Virus record (IMG/VR): IMGVR_UViG_3300032242_000738
Coordinates: 1 to 64,000 of that record
Origin: a virus
Length of the DNA: 64,000 nt
Strand: one strand, 5' to 3'
How positions within the stretch are numbered: position 1 is the stretch's first letter; each line of letters opens with the position of its first letter. Below, piece after piece: positions 50,401-60,131 of the stretch. Both the position numbers and the translations under genes were made by a program. The notes beneath the pieces are model-generated. The model searched no databases, was not told where the DNA came from, and saw only the letters and a program-made list of their open reading frames with translations.

Positions 50401-53400
50401 ATTGATTGTTAGTGGTAATATCAATGCAGGTAACGTTACTGGTGGTAATGTAGTTAGCGCAAATTATTTAACTGGTAACTTAACAACAGCGGCTCAACCT
50501 AATATAACAAGTGTTGGTACATTAACAAGTTTAGGTGTTAATGGTACAGTGACCGCAGTGGCATTTACTGCTAATACAGGTGTGTTCACTGGTAATGGTG
50601 CTGGATTAACTAACTTAAATGGTGCAAATGTATCTGGTTCTATTGCTAATGCAACATATGCACTAAGTGCAAATACAGCAAACACTGCAATTACTGTAAC
50701 AGGTAATAGTCAACCAAATATAACTAGTGTTGGTACGTTAACTTCATTGATTGTTAGTGGTAATATTAATGCCGGCAATGTCAGTGGTGGTAATGCAGTA
50801 TCAGCTAATTATCTTATAGGTAACTTATATGGTACAGCTAATTTAGCTACATATGCAACAACTGCTAATAGTGTTGCCGGTGCTAATGTCTCTGGTCAAG
50901 TGGCTAACAGTTTGGTTGCAGGCACAGTATATACAAATAGTCAGCCAAATATTACAAGTGTTGGCACATTAACTAGCTTAACAGTATCTGGTACAACTAA
51001 TTTAGGTGCCGTAGGTAATGTTACAATTACTGGTGGTACTAGTGGTTATTATTTACAGACAAATGGATCAGGCACACTAACTTGGGCAGCTATCCCAGTT
51101 GGTTCAGGTATAAGTAATGGTAATAGTAATGTAAATATTCCTAGTAGTAATGGTAATGTTAATATCAGTGCTGTGGGTAACGCCAATGTACTAATAGTTA
51201 CAGGCACAGGGATTAATGTAGCTGGCACACTAAATGCTACAGGCAATGCAAACGTAGGTAATATAGGTGCTACTAATGGCGTATTTACTAATGTTAGTGG
51301 TAACGGATCAGCATTAAGTTCTATTACAGGTGCTAACGTAACTGGTACAGTCGCCAACGCAACAAATGCAACTAGTGCAACAAATGCGGCTGCGTTATTA
51401 CAAAACACATCAAGTGCTACAACAGTTTATCCAACATTCACTACTAGTAGTGCTAATGGAAACTCATCAGCAGTAATTAATACTAGCATCAGTGCTAATT
51501 TAGCCAATGGATCATTAACTGCAACAACATTTATAGGTAATGTTTCAGGTAACATCTCTGGAAATATTGCAGTAAGTGGTAGTAATACACAAGTGTTGTT
51601 TAATGATTCTGGCAACGCTAATGCTACAGCAGGATTTACATTTAACAAATCATCAAACTTAGTAACAATGACAGGCAATTTAGTAACTGCTAATGCTAAT
51701 TTAGGTAATGCCGCAACAGCTAATTACTTCATTGGTAACTTCTATGGAACTGCTAACTTAGCTACATATGCAACTACAGCTAATAGTGTCGCTGGTGCTA
51801 ATGTCTCTGGTCAAGTGTCTAATAGTTTAGTTGCAGGTACTGTATATACGGCAGCTCAGCCAAATATTACGTCAGTTGGTACACTAAGTAGTTTAACTGT
51901 AACAGCTAACACAACTAGTGGTAACTTAGTAACCGGTGGAGTAATAACAGTTAGTGGTACAGGCGTAAGTTCTATTAACGGTAATTTGAACATGAACAGC
52001 AAATATGTTGTTTCTGTGTCTGATCCAGTTAATGCACAAGATGTTGCAACAAAGAACTATGTAGATGGTTTGGTAGCCACTGGATTAGCATATCATACAG
52101 CAGTAGTAGCAGCCACAACTACTACATTAGCAATTACTACAGGTGGTACAGTAACATATAACAATGGTGCATCAGGTGTTGGTGCAAATCTTGTAACAAC
52201 AGGTTCATTTAATCTAATTGATACTGCAAACGTACAGACGGTAGGTACTCGTATCTTAGTTAAAGATGAAGCCAACGGAGCTTGGAATGGTGTTTATACA
52301 TGGGCTAATGCTACTACTATTGTACGTTCAACTGATACCAATAGTTATGGTCCGGGTACAACTCAATTAAGCGAAAACGATTATTTCTTTGTAAGTAGTG
52401 GTAGTGTTAATAAAGGATCTGCTTGGGTTGTAACTACTGCAGGTACAATTACTTTTGGTACAACTAATATTATTTTTAGTCAGTTTAGTAGCTCACAGAC
52501 TTATAATGCTGGTACTGGTTTAACACTAGCTAGTACAACATTTAGTATTAGCAATACGGCAGTAACGGCAGGTTCATATGGCAATGGTGATCGTGTTTCA
52601 ACATTTACAGTAAATAATCAAGGTCAATTAACTGCCGCAAGTAATACTGCTATAACTGCTAATGCGGCTAACTTGACAGGTACTACTCTTGCTTCAAGTG
52701 TTGTAACATCAAGTTTAACTACAGTAGGAAATGTAACAGCAGGTATCTGGAATAACAACATTGGTTTAAGTGCAACATTTGCCGCAGGACTGTCAGGTGC
52801 AAACTTAGCAAGCATCACTGGTGCTAACGTAACTGGACAAGTTGGTAACAGCTTAGTTGCAGGTACAGTATACACAAATGCACAACCTAATATTACAAGT
52901 GTTGGTACACTAACAAGTTTAGGTGTTAATGGTACTGTAACTGCTGTAGCATTTACTGCTAATACAGGAATATTTACAGGTAATGGTTCTGGATTAACTA
53001 ACATTAATGGTGCTAACGTAACTGGCTCTGTATCAACTACTGTAAGTGCAACAAATGCATCTGCGTTATTACAAAATACATCAAGTGCTACAACGGTATA
53101 TCCAACATTTACTACTAGTAGTGCAAATGGAAATTCACAAGCAGTATTCAATACTTCTATCAGTTCTAATTTAGCTAATGCATCTATTACTGCTACCACG
53201 TTTGTTGGTGCATTAAGTGGTACTGCTAGTTTAGCTACATATGCAACAACTGCTAATAGTGTTGCCGGCGCTAACGTAAGCGGTGCAGTAGCATACGCAA
53301 CCACAGCTAATAGTGTAGCAGGTGCTAATGTCTCCGGGGCTGTCACATATGCAACAACTGCTAATAGCGTAGCAGGTGCTAATGTAAGCGGTACCGTAGC

Positions 53401-55411
53401 TAATGCAACATATGCAGTAACAGCAGGAACAGCATATTCAGTAAGTGCAGGAAATATTTCTGGTACAGTCAATCTTGCCAATTATGCAACCACAGCTAAC
53501 AGTGTTGCTGGTGCTAATGTAAGTGGTGCGGTATCATACGCAACAACAGCCAACAGTGTCGCTGGTGCTAACGTAAGTGGTGCTGTAGCGTATGCAACCA
53601 CTGCTAATAGTGTAGCCGGTGCTAATGTTTCTGGTGCTGTAGCAAGTGCAACTAGTGCAACAAATGCAGCCGCATTATTACAAAATACATCTAGCGCAAC
53701 GACTGTATATCCAACATTCACTACTAGTAGTGCAAATGGAAATTCACAAGCAGTATTCAATACTTCTATCAGTTCTAATTTAGCCAATGCATCTATTACT
53801 GCTACAACATTTGTAGGTGCATTGAGTGGTACGGCAAGTTTAGCGACATATGCAACAACTGCTAATAGTGTAGCTGGTGCTAATGTATCCGGAGCAGTAA
53901 GCTATGCAACAACAGCCAATAGTGTAGCCGGTGCTAATGTAAGTGGTACAGTAGCCAATGCAACATATGCTACTAGTGCAGGCAGTGCAAGTTCAGCAAG
54001 TAGCGCAACTACTGCAGGAAGTGTAACTAACGCAGTAACATTCAACAATGGTGGAACAGGCGACGTATCAGGAACTACATACAACGGTGGTGCTGCAAGA
54101 ACTGTTTCATATAATACAGTTGGTGCTCCAAGTACTACAGGTACGAATGCCAGTGGTACATGGAATATTAATGTTACAGGTAGTGCAGGTAGTGCAAGCA
54201 CAGCCGGTAGTGCTACTACAGCCGGTAGTGCTACTACAGCAGGAAGCGTAACTAATTCTGTAACATTCAATAGTGGTGGTGCAGGAGACGCATCAGGTAC
54301 TACATTCAATGGCGGCGCCGCAAGAACAGTTTCATATAATACAGTAGGTGCGCCTAGTACTACTGGCACAAATGCTAGTGGTACATGGAGTATTAATGTT
54401 ACCGGTAGTGCAGGTAGTGCAGGTAGCGCATCCAGTGCAACCACTGCAGGTAGTGTAACAAACTCAGTTACATTTAGTACTTCAGGAGGTGCTGCAGCCG
54501 GAACGACATTTAACGGAGGTGCTGCTAGAACTGTTGATTATAGTACAGTAGGTGCGCCTAGTACTACTGGTACAAATGCTAGTGGTACATGGAGTATTAA
54601 TGTTACCGGTAGTGCAGGTAGTGCAAGTACAGCAGGTACTGTAACAACTGCGGCACAACCAAACATTACTAGCGTTGGTACATTGAGTAGCTTATCTGTA
54701 TCTGGTAACATTAGTGGTGGTAACGTTGGGGGTATTATTAGACCTACTGCAGGTAGTGGTACAGCTGGTATTATATTCCCTGCAGACCCCGGAGGCGGAT
54801 CCGGCGATTTGGCAACAATCAAATATTATGCAATAACAGGTGAAACAACTGTATTAGAATTAACTGTAACTAATGATGCTGATGATACTATTAAGTTAAA
54901 TGCCAGTGGCGGAACAACTATTACAAACACATTAACTACTACATCTATAAGTGCAGGATCTAGTGGCACAGCCGGTACTATTACTGGCAACTGGTCACTA
55001 AGTGGTGGTTCACGCTTAAATGCAACATATGCTGACTTAGCAGAATATTACAAATCTGATACTGAACTTGTTGCGGGTGACGTAGTTGTACTAGGTGGTG
55101 ATTTTGATGTAACACTAACAGATGAATCACACGACCACAGAGTTGCAGGTATTGTTAGTACTGATCCAGCATATTTAATGAATCGCAAAGAAGATGATAC
55201 AGGATATGTTGCTGTTGCACTAACAGGACGAGTACCATGCAAAGTAAATGGACCAGTAAGAAAAGGTGATTTATTAGTAAGCTCATCACAAAAAGGTGTA
55301 GCACAAAAATTAGATAATACAAAATGGGTACCAGGTTGTGTTATAGGTAAAGCTATGGAAAACGTTGATGAAGGGCTACATATCATTGAAGTAGCAGTCG
55401 GTCGTTTCTAA
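47492..55411 (+). CDS. Giant repeat tail fibre, 2639 residues
   Basis: The N-terminal ~40 residues (IDFGAFPDDPQADAIRIAFQKVQNNFDQLF) form an attachment segment seen also at 58463. Most of the protein is built from recurring units: QPNITSVGTLTSL.VSG, NTQVLFNDSGNANATAGFTF, LLQNTSSATTVYPTFTTSSANGN and YATTANSVAGANVSGAV. Around 1495-1680 is a distinct module (SKYVVSVSDPVNAQDVATKNYVDGL, RILVKDEANGAWNGVYTW) common in tail fibres. The last ~125 residues (ADLAEYYKSD...VAVGRF) match the C-terminus of the 22716 protein. Likely a long trimeric host-recognition fibre. Confidence 0.85.
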   Translation: MSQQNIDFGAFPDDPQADAIRIAFQKVQNNFDQLFSTASVGVVTSVNQNAGAGIQVNTPTGNVIVSANIACVQVATSSLSIGQGGNGGTSATITQSSQTLVVDINPANVFSNNFAAVGGGLANITGTLTASASAQPNITTVGTLGNLVVTGDTTSGNVYANSGTVVASILTGTLTTNAQPNITSVGTLSSLTVTGTITSGNATLGNTANANYFVGDGSQLTNIRADGGTSTILSNGTSNVNIPVVSSNVTIGVSGTANTVVFTTTGVNVSGYLNANRLISTVATGTAPLTVTSTTQVANLNAATAGLATYATTANSVAGANVSGAVPYATTANSVAGANVSGAVGSATNASAVLNSTQTTGTYYPAFVSSTVTGNYALASNTAFSANLANGSLTATTFIGNVQGNVNGNISGNINVSGSNTQVLFNDSGNANATAGFTFNKSSNLVTMAGNLITANANLGNAASANYFIGSGNNLSNIQGANVSGAVPYATTANNVAGANVSGIVANATYATNAGSATTAGTVTTAAQPNITSVGTLSSLIVSGNINAGNLSANNFTVNNANISGQYITTLTTGTAPLVVYSTTQVANLNAATAGLATYATTANAVAGANVSGAVAYATTANSVAGANVSGAVASATNASAVLQNTSTATTAYPTFTTSSANGNSSIVINTSINANLSNGALTATTFIGNFQGNISGNISVGGSNTQVLFNDSGNANATAGFTFNKSSNLVTLSGNLIAANANLGNAATANYFIGNFYGLANNSTTAGTVTSNAQPNITSLGTLSSLSVTGNISSGNASLGNSVSANYFVGSGNNLSNIQAANITGAIPYANIANNVAGANVSGQVGNSLIASTVYTNAQPNITSVGTLTGLTVSGSTNLGNVGNVTITGGSANYFLMTNGSGALTWTNAALSPVPGSNTQVIFNDGSAYGANSNLTFNKSTGALSATLLTGTLTTAAQPNVTSVGTLTSLIVSGNINAGNVTGGNVVSANYLTGNLTTAAQPNITSVGTLTSLGVNGTVTAVAFTANTGVFTGNGAGLTNLNGANVSGSIANATYALSANTANTAITVTGNSQPNITSVGTLTSLIVSGNINAGNVSGGNAVSANYLIGNLYGTANLATYATTANSVAGANVSGQVANSLVAGTVYTNSQPNITSVGTLTSLTVSGTTNLGAVGNVTITGGTSGYYLQTNGSGTLTWAAIPVGSGISNGNSNVNIPSSNGNVNISAVGNANVLIVTGTGINVAGTLNATGNANVGNIGATNGVFTNVSGNGSALSSITGANVTGTVANATNATSATNAAALLQNTSSATTVYPTFTTSSANGNSSAVINTSISANLANGSLTATTFIGNVSGNISGNIAVSGSNTQVLFNDSGNANATAGFTFNKSSNLVTMTGNLVTANANLGNAATANYFIGNFYGTANLATYATTANSVAGANVSGQVSNSLVAGTVYTAAQPNITSVGTLSSLTVTANTTSGNLVTGGVITVSGTGVSSINGNLNMNSKYVVSVSDPVNAQDVATKNYVDGLVATGLAYHTAVVAATTTTLAITTGGTVTYNNGASGVGANLVTTGSFNLIDTANVQTVGTRILVKDEANGAWNGVYTWANATTIVRSTDTNSYGPGTTQLSENDYFFVSSGSVNKGSAWVVTTAGTITFGTTNIIFSQFSSSQTYNAGTGLTLASTTFSISNTAVTAGSYGNGDRVSTFTVNNQGQLTAASNTAITANAANLTGTTLASSVVTSSLTTVGNVTAGIWNNNIGLSATFAAGLSGANLASITGANVTGQVGNSLVAGTVYTNAQPNITSVGTLTSLGVNGTVTAVAFTANTGIFTGNGSGLTNINGANVTGSVSTTVSATNASALLQNTSSATTVYPTFTTSSANGNSQAVFNTSISSNLANASITATTFVGALSGTASLATYATTANSVAGANVSGAVAYATTANSVAGANVSGAVTYATTANSVAGANVSGTVANATYAVTAGTAYSVSAGNISGTVNLANYATTANSVAGANVSGAVSYATTANSVAGANVSGAVAYATTANSVAGANVSGAVASATSATNAAALLQNTSSATTVYPTFTTSSANGNSQAVFNTSISSNLANASITATTFVGALSGTASLATYATTANSVAGANVSGAVSYATTANSVAGANVSGTVANATYATSAGSASSASSATTAGSVTNAVTFNNGGTGDVSGTTYNGGAARTVSYNTVGAPSTTGTNASGTWNINVTGSAGSASTAGSATTAGSATTAGSVTNSVTFNSGGAGDASGTTFNGGAARTVSYNTVGAPSTTGTNASGTWSINVTGSAGSAGSASSATTAGSVTNSVTFSTSGGAAAGTTFNGGAARTVDYSTVGAPSTTGTNASGTWSINVTGSAGSASTAGTVTTAAQPNITSVGTLSSLSVSGNISGGNVGGIIRPTAGSGTAGIIFPADPGGGSGDLATIKYYAITGETTVLELTVTNDADDTIKLNASGGTTITNTLTTTSISAGSSGTAGTITGNWSLSGGSRLNATYADLAEYYKSDTELVAGDVVVLGGDFDVTLTDESHDHRVAGIVSTDPAYLMNRKEDDTGYVAVALTGRVPCKVNGPVRKGDLLVSSSQKGVAQKLDNTKWVPGCVIGKAMENVDEGLHIIEVAVGRF

Positions 55412-55425
55412 TAAAAGGAAAATAA

Positions 55426-56046
55426 ATGGTAACAATAGAATTATTAACAGCAATGTGTCCAAAAACAAAACGCTCTATATTAGAGGGTTATGTTGAGCCA
55501 CTAAACACAGTAGCAGAATACTATGAGATGTTTGACAACCCAAAACGTGTTGCAGGCTTCTTAGCACAAGTAGCACATGAAAGCGGTGGGTTTAATGCTA
55601 CAGTTGAAAACTTAAATTATAGTGCTAAGGGATTGATGGGTACTTTTAAAAAGTATTTCCCGTCAGAAGATATCGCTAAACAATATGAACGTAAGCCAGA
55701 AATGATTGCTAATCGTGTTTATGCTAATCGTATGAAAAATGGTGATGAACATAGTGGTGATGGCTACAGATTTAGAGGGCGTGGATTAATACAATTGACC
55801 GGTCGTGATAACTATACCAAGTTTGCTGAAGCATTAGATATGAGTATTGAAGATACAGTAGCATATTTAGAAACACCAAATGGTGCTGTTGCGAGTGCCG
55901 GTTGGTTCTGGGATAACAATAAACTAAATCAATACTGTGACCGTGATGATTTTGTTACATTAACAAAACGTATTAATGGTGGTACTATTGGTTTGGAAGA
56001 TAGACAACATCACTATCATATTGCATTACAATATTTAGGCGCATAA
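55426..56046 (+). CDS. GH19-family endolysin
   Basis: 206 residues. FLAQVAHESGGFNATVENLNYS carries the catalytic Glu of glycoside hydrolase 19 lysozyme/chitinase folds, followed by RFRGRGLIQLTGRDNYTKFA and ASAGWFWDNNKLNQYCD and TKRINGG, all family signatures. It would cleave peptidoglycan at lysis or, as part of the tail, on entry. No signal peptide, so holin-dependent release is expected. It lies 14 bases after the giant fibre gene. Confidence 0.92.
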   Translation: MVTIELLTAMCPKTKRSILEGYVEPLNTVAEYYEMFDNPKRVAGFLAQVAHESGGFNATVENLNYSAKGLMGTFKKYFPSEDIAKQYERKPEMIANRVYANRMKNGDEHSGDGYRFRGRGLIQLTGRDNYTKFAEALDMSIEDTVAYLETPNGAVASAGWFWDNNKLNQYCDRDDFVTLTKRINGGTIGLEDRQHHYHIALQYLGA

Positions 56047-56048
56047 TA

Positions 56049-58430
56049 ATGGCACAACCAATTTGGAATACCCCAGCTGGCTCTTTAGGTAGATATCCTG
56101 CTACAATAGCATTGGCAACACAATTATCAGCTACAGCCGTATCTCCTGCAACTACCGTCACTTATAAAGTATTAAGTGGCAAATTGCCATCTGGAATTAG
56201 TATCAGTTCTAATGGATTAATTAGTGGTACTCCTACATTGGTTACGTCAGATACAACTAGTTCTTTTACTATTAGAGCTACTGATAATTTGTCTAATATA
56301 CGTGATAGAACTTTCTCAATGACAATATCTGGTTTAGCTATACCAAGGTTTACTACGCCAATTGGTAGCATATTAAACACGTTAGATAGTTTATGGATTT
56401 CATTACCTATAACATATTCAAATCCAGTAAGCACAAATAAAATTGTAGTAGAATTACAAGAGGGCACATTGCCACCTGGATTAGAAATAAATAGTCAAGG
56501 ATTGATTAGAGGATATCCAAATCCTCCTACAGTAAATGTTACTTTAAATCAAGTAACCACAGTAGCAACATTATCAGATACTACTAATTTGATAACATGT
56601 ACTAGTACTACACAATTTACAGTAGGCAGACCAGTAGTTTTTACAGGTACAACATTTGGTGGTATAGTTAGCGGTACTACATATTATATAAAGACCATTA
56701 ATAGTAATACTACTTTTACTATATCAGCTACTCAGTACGGTAATGTATTTACGTTAACGTCCGGATCAGGATCAATGACTGTTACTTTACCTGCAACATC
56801 GGTAGGTCAACCAACAATACGTACATATTCATTCGTACTTAGACTATCAAGTCTATTAGGTGGAGATACCGCAAATTATACAATTACAGTAGTAAATCAA
56901 AATACACCTGTTAATCAAGGTGGTCCAGGTAATGTTTCTAATTCACGTACCCCTACAATACTTAACACTAGACCTAGAACATTTGTAATACCAAATAGCG
57001 ACCCCTATCAAGGATATTATATATTACCACCTGTTAGTCCTTCTGTAAATGCATTTATAGGCACCATAAAAAGTGGAGAATACTTTACTTTTAAAGTAAT
57101 AGGTTATGATTTTGATGGTAATTCACTAACATATCACTATACAAATTTACCTACAGGATTAACAGGAGATACTGTTACTGGTTGGATAACAGGTACACCT
57201 ACACTAAGTTCAAATGGATTAAGTACCTTTAGTTTTTCTGTAAATGTATATAAAACAAATAACAGTAGTATAACTTCTACTAACTTTAATTATAGTTATA
57301 ATGTAAGTAAAGTAATTACTGATACCGTAATATGGATAACTCCATCAGATTTGGGAACAATATCTAATAGTACAGTAAGCACATTAAGTGTATTTGCTGA
57401 AGCAGATACTACTTTAAATTATAGAATAACTAGTGGTTTATTGCCCAATAATCTTATACTACTAGACAACGGTGAAATAACCGGTAGAGTAGCGGATCAA
57501 CCTACTAGTACACTATTAGCACAAAACAGTGAAACAGTTTTTACATTTACAATACAAGCCTATTCAGAACTATATCCAGGAGTAGAGTCTAGTAAGACAT
57601 TTACAGTAACAGTATTACAGCAATATGCTAGACCAACTGATACGCTTTATATTAAGGCAACTCCTAGTGTAGATGATAGAAATATTATCAATAGTTTATT
57701 GACAAATACTACATTAATTCCTGATGAGTATGTATATAGACTTGATGATATATATTTTGGAAAAGCAACTGATGTAATATATGAACACGCATATGGTATA
57801 TATGCAAGTGATATAGGTGAGTATTTGGCAGCGGTCACCGAAAATCATTATTGGAGAAATATTACATTAGGTGAGATAAAAACTGCAGTAGCAAAAAATA
57901 GTGCAGGCGATGTAATTTATGAAGTAGTATACAGCGAAGTTATTGACGATCTGGTTAATCCATCAGGTATTAGCGTACAACAAGAGATATATTGGCCTAG
58001 ACCAATAGATTTAAACCCGGGTACTGTAAGAACATTATACCCAAACAGTTTATTTAATATGCGTAATCGTGTAGCACAAGTTGTTGGACAAGAATATGAC
58101 AGTGGATTGTTACCTTTGTGGATGACCAGTCAACAGTCAAATGGTGGTATATTGGGCTATACACAAGCTTGGGTAATATGTTATACTAAACCGGGATTTG
58201 CTAATAAAATTAAACAAGATATACAAGATACGTGGCCATATACATTAAATCAAATTAATTTTAAAATTGACAGATTTACTGTAGATAAGAGTGAAACATA
58301 TAATTATGATAAGAACTTAACTCCGGCAGCTTGGACAGGATTACCCAGTGCAAGTCCTGTACCCGATCCATTGGACAGTAAGGATTTCTATGTATTGTTC
58401 CCTAGACAAACAATTTTACCAAACCAATAA
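56049..58430 (+). CDS. Ig-like/cadherin-like baseplate or fibre protein
   Basis: 793 residues. Putative Ig (He_PIG-type) domains are seen as VTYKVLSGKLPSGISISSNGLISGTPT near 38-64, VVELQEGTLPPGLEINSQGLIRGYP near 137, and LTYHYTNLPTGLTGDTVTGWITGTPT near 360 and again near 460. A VSGTTYYIKTINSNTTFTIS module is at ~215. The C-terminal ~240 residues are not Ig-like (YKPGF, LYPNSLFNMRNRV, DKSETYNYDKNLTP) and probably form the baseplate anchor. Likely late, translated right after the endolysin (two bases between). Confidence 0.72.
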   Translation: MAQPIWNTPAGSLGRYPATIALATQLSATAVSPATTVTYKVLSGKLPSGISISSNGLISGTPTLVTSDTTSSFTIRATDNLSNIRDRTFSMTISGLAIPRFTTPIGSILNTLDSLWISLPITYSNPVSTNKIVVELQEGTLPPGLEINSQGLIRGYPNPPTVNVTLNQVTTVATLSDTTNLITCTSTTQFTVGRPVVFTGTTFGGIVSGTTYYIKTINSNTTFTISATQYGNVFTLTSGSGSMTVTLPATSVGQPTIRTYSFVLRLSSLLGGDTANYTITVVNQNTPVNQGGPGNVSNSRTPTILNTRPRTFVIPNSDPYQGYYILPPVSPSVNAFIGTIKSGEYFTFKVIGYDFDGNSLTYHYTNLPTGLTGDTVTGWITGTPTLSSNGLSTFSFSVNVYKTNNSSITSTNFNYSYNVSKVITDTVIWITPSDLGTISNSTVSTLSVFAEADTTLNYRITSGLLPNNLILLDNGEITGRVADQPTSTLLAQNSETVFTFTIQAYSELYPGVESSKTFTVTVLQQYARPTDTLYIKATPSVDDRNIINSLLTNTTLIPDEYVYRLDDIYFGKATDVIYEHAYGIYASDIGEYLAAVTENHYWRNITLGEIKTAVAKNSAGDVIYEVVYSEVIDDLVNPSGISVQQEIYWPRPIDLNPGTVRTLYPNSLFNMRNRVAQVVGQEYDSGLLPLWMTSQQSNGGILGYTQAWVICYTKPGFANKIKQDIQDTWPYTLNQINFKIDRFTVDKSETYNYDKNLTPAAWTGLPSASPVPDPLDSKDFYVLFPRQTILPNQ

Positions 58431-58435
58431 CAATA

Positions 58436-58442
58436 CTAAATA
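58436..58442 (+). promoter_or_regulatory. Late-type box CTAAATA
   Basis: CTAAATA followed by TATAACGGA, 20 bases before the ATG at 58463. Confidence 0.55.
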
Positions 58443-58462
58443 TATAACGGAACAAAAAGAAT

Positions 58463-59860
58463 ATGAGTACAATTAACACAAACGGTATCAATGTAAATTA
58501 CCCTGTACCAGGGGTGAATAACAATAGTCAAGGATTCAGAGATAACTTTGCATCTATTAGAACTAATTTAAATACAGCTGCCAATGAAATCACTGACCTA
58601 CAAAATAAAGTTGTAGTTAAATCTGCACTGGCTAACTCTATTGTTAATAACGACATGGCTAATACTCTTATTAGTAATGCATTAACACGTAGTTTTCGTG
58701 CTAGTACTTATAATTTGGGCGGCGCACTATCTGGTATCGTGTCAGTTAATGTATCATTAGGTGATGTACAATATGGTACAATCGCAGGTAATACTACCAT
58801 TCAATTTACAGGATGGAGTCCAACTGGTACTCAAAGTAATGTACAATTACAACTAGCAGTATCAAATAACTTAGCAACAATTTCATTACCAGCAGAAGTT
58901 ACAACTGGTGTAACATCATTAGAAAACTATGCAAATGTTGCTAATACTACTACCATTACAGTACCGTATGGTGTAACACAATTAGATTATAGATTTAGTA
59001 CAATTGATTGTGGTAATACAATAGTTGTAGAACCATATAATAATAGTAGAGTAGCATCACAAGTTCAAAGTCGCACACCATCTCCAACTGGTTCGCAAGG
59101 TGATGTAGCCGGTGATGTTGCTGTAGATGCAAATTACATTTACGTTTGTACTGGTTCATTTGATTCAAATGTAGCAAATACTATATCTATACCCAGTATT
59201 ACATCAACATATGCAGGTAATTTAATAGACTGTGTTACTACTAGTAGTTTAAGAGTAAATTCACCAATCATATTTAATGGAACTACTTGGGGAAATATTG
59301 TTGCAAATACAGTTTATTATATCAAAACAATACCTGACTCTGCTAATATAACAATTAGTGCTACTGGTTTTAGTGGTATTGCTGGATCAACATTTGTTAT
59401 TAGTGCTGGCACCGGTGCTATGGCAGCGAATAGTTATAACGGTACAGCTATATGGAAAAGTATTGAATTGGCTGGTTTGGGTAGTGCTAATCAAACAATT
59501 CAGGGTAGTTTAACAGTGGGTGGACTATTAGCAGTAAGTTCTAGTGATACTGTTACCGCAGCCGGAACTTTCCAATCAAATGCTACATTATTGTCAAATA
59601 ATATTAATATTGTAACCACTGCACCAACTAGTTCAGGTGTAAAATTACCAATAGCAGTTGCTGGATATAGAATAATCATAAGAAATAATACAGCTAATAC
59701 AATAAATGTATATCCAAATACAGGATCTGAGATTAACGGCGGATCTATCAATGTTCCAGTAACACTAGGTGCTTCATCCTCAACAGAATATTTCTGTTCT
59801 ACCAGTGCTATCTCTAATGTAGGTGGACATTGGTATACATTAAATTCTACTTACGCATAA
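58463..59860 (+). CDS. Fibre/baseplate protein with shared attachment segment
   Basis: 465 residues. GINVNYPVPGVNNNSQGFRDNFASIRTNLNTAANEITDLQNKV is the attachment-type N-terminus common in T4-type aquatic phage fibres. Beta-rich sections follow, including VANTVYYIKTIPDSANITIS (~280-300) of the shared module and a C-terminal GYRIIIRNNTANTINVYPNTGSEINGGS domain typical of phage fibre ends. It ends a cluster of fibre genes; position in the particle unknown. Confidence 0.72.
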   Translation: MSTINTNGINVNYPVPGVNNNSQGFRDNFASIRTNLNTAANEITDLQNKVVVKSALANSIVNNDMANTLISNALTRSFRASTYNLGGALSGIVSVNVSLGDVQYGTIAGNTTIQFTGWSPTGTQSNVQLQLAVSNNLATISLPAEVTTGVTSLENYANVANTTTITVPYGVTQLDYRFSTIDCGNTIVVEPYNNSRVASQVQSRTPSPTGSQGDVAGDVAVDANYIYVCTGSFDSNVANTISIPSITSTYAGNLIDCVTTSSLRVNSPIIFNGTTWGNIVANTVYYIKTIPDSANITISATGFSGIAGSTFVISAGTGAMAANSYNGTAIWKSIELAGLGSANQTIQGSLTVGGLLAVSSSDTVTAAGTFQSNATLLSNNINIVTTAPTSSGVKLPIAVAGYRIIIRNNTANTINVYPNTGSEINGGSINVPVTLGASSSTEYFCSTSAISNVGGHWYTLNSTYA

Positions 59861-59882
59861 AAATATCAAGGACATATTATCC

Positions 59883-59890
59883 GATAAATA
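59883..59890 (+). promoter_or_regulatory. Late-type promoter box GATAAATA, leaderless
   Basis: GATAAATA ends five bases before the ATG at 59896. Confidence 0.6.
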
Positions 59891-59895
59891 TTTGA

Positions 59896-60129
59896 ATGGA
59901 ACATCCCTTCATCTCATCACTATCGGATAAGACATTAGAAGAACTACAAACTTCTATTTCTGAACTAACCAAAAAACTTAACTTTGCATATCGTATGCAG
60001 AATGGAGCAATGATCCATCAATTAAATATGGTAATAGAAAGTTACCGAAAAGAATACGGTCGCAAAATGGATGAGTTACTCAAAAAGCAAGGTGACCGTA
60101 CACAAATTAACATTCAAAAAGAAAGCTAA
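59896..60129 (+). CDS. Small coiled-coil protein
   Basis: 77 residues, helical: KTLEELQTSISELTKKLNFAYRMQNGAMIHQLNMVIESYRKEYGRKMDELL. Small proteins with this arrangement recur in T4-type aquatic phages; function unknown. No ribosome site is present; translation likely starts at the mRNA 5' end. It ends two bases before the next ORF. Confidence 0.68.
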   Translation: MEHPFISSLSDKTLEELQTSISELTKKLNFAYRMQNGAMIHQLNMVIESYRKEYGRKMDELLKKQGDRTQINIQKES

Positions 60130-60131
60130 AA

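Noticed and set aside
52624-53481. Long minus-strand ORFs with LAPATLLAVVAY-type repeats inside the giant fibre (also 53482-54444)
   Set aside because: They are antisense readings of the plus-strand fibre repeats, with no promoter or ribosome site.
53220-53960. Regularly spaced repeats that could look like a CRISPR array
   Set aside because: They are in-frame coding repeats (YATTANSVAGANVSGAV) with no unique spacers or leader, inside the fibre gene.
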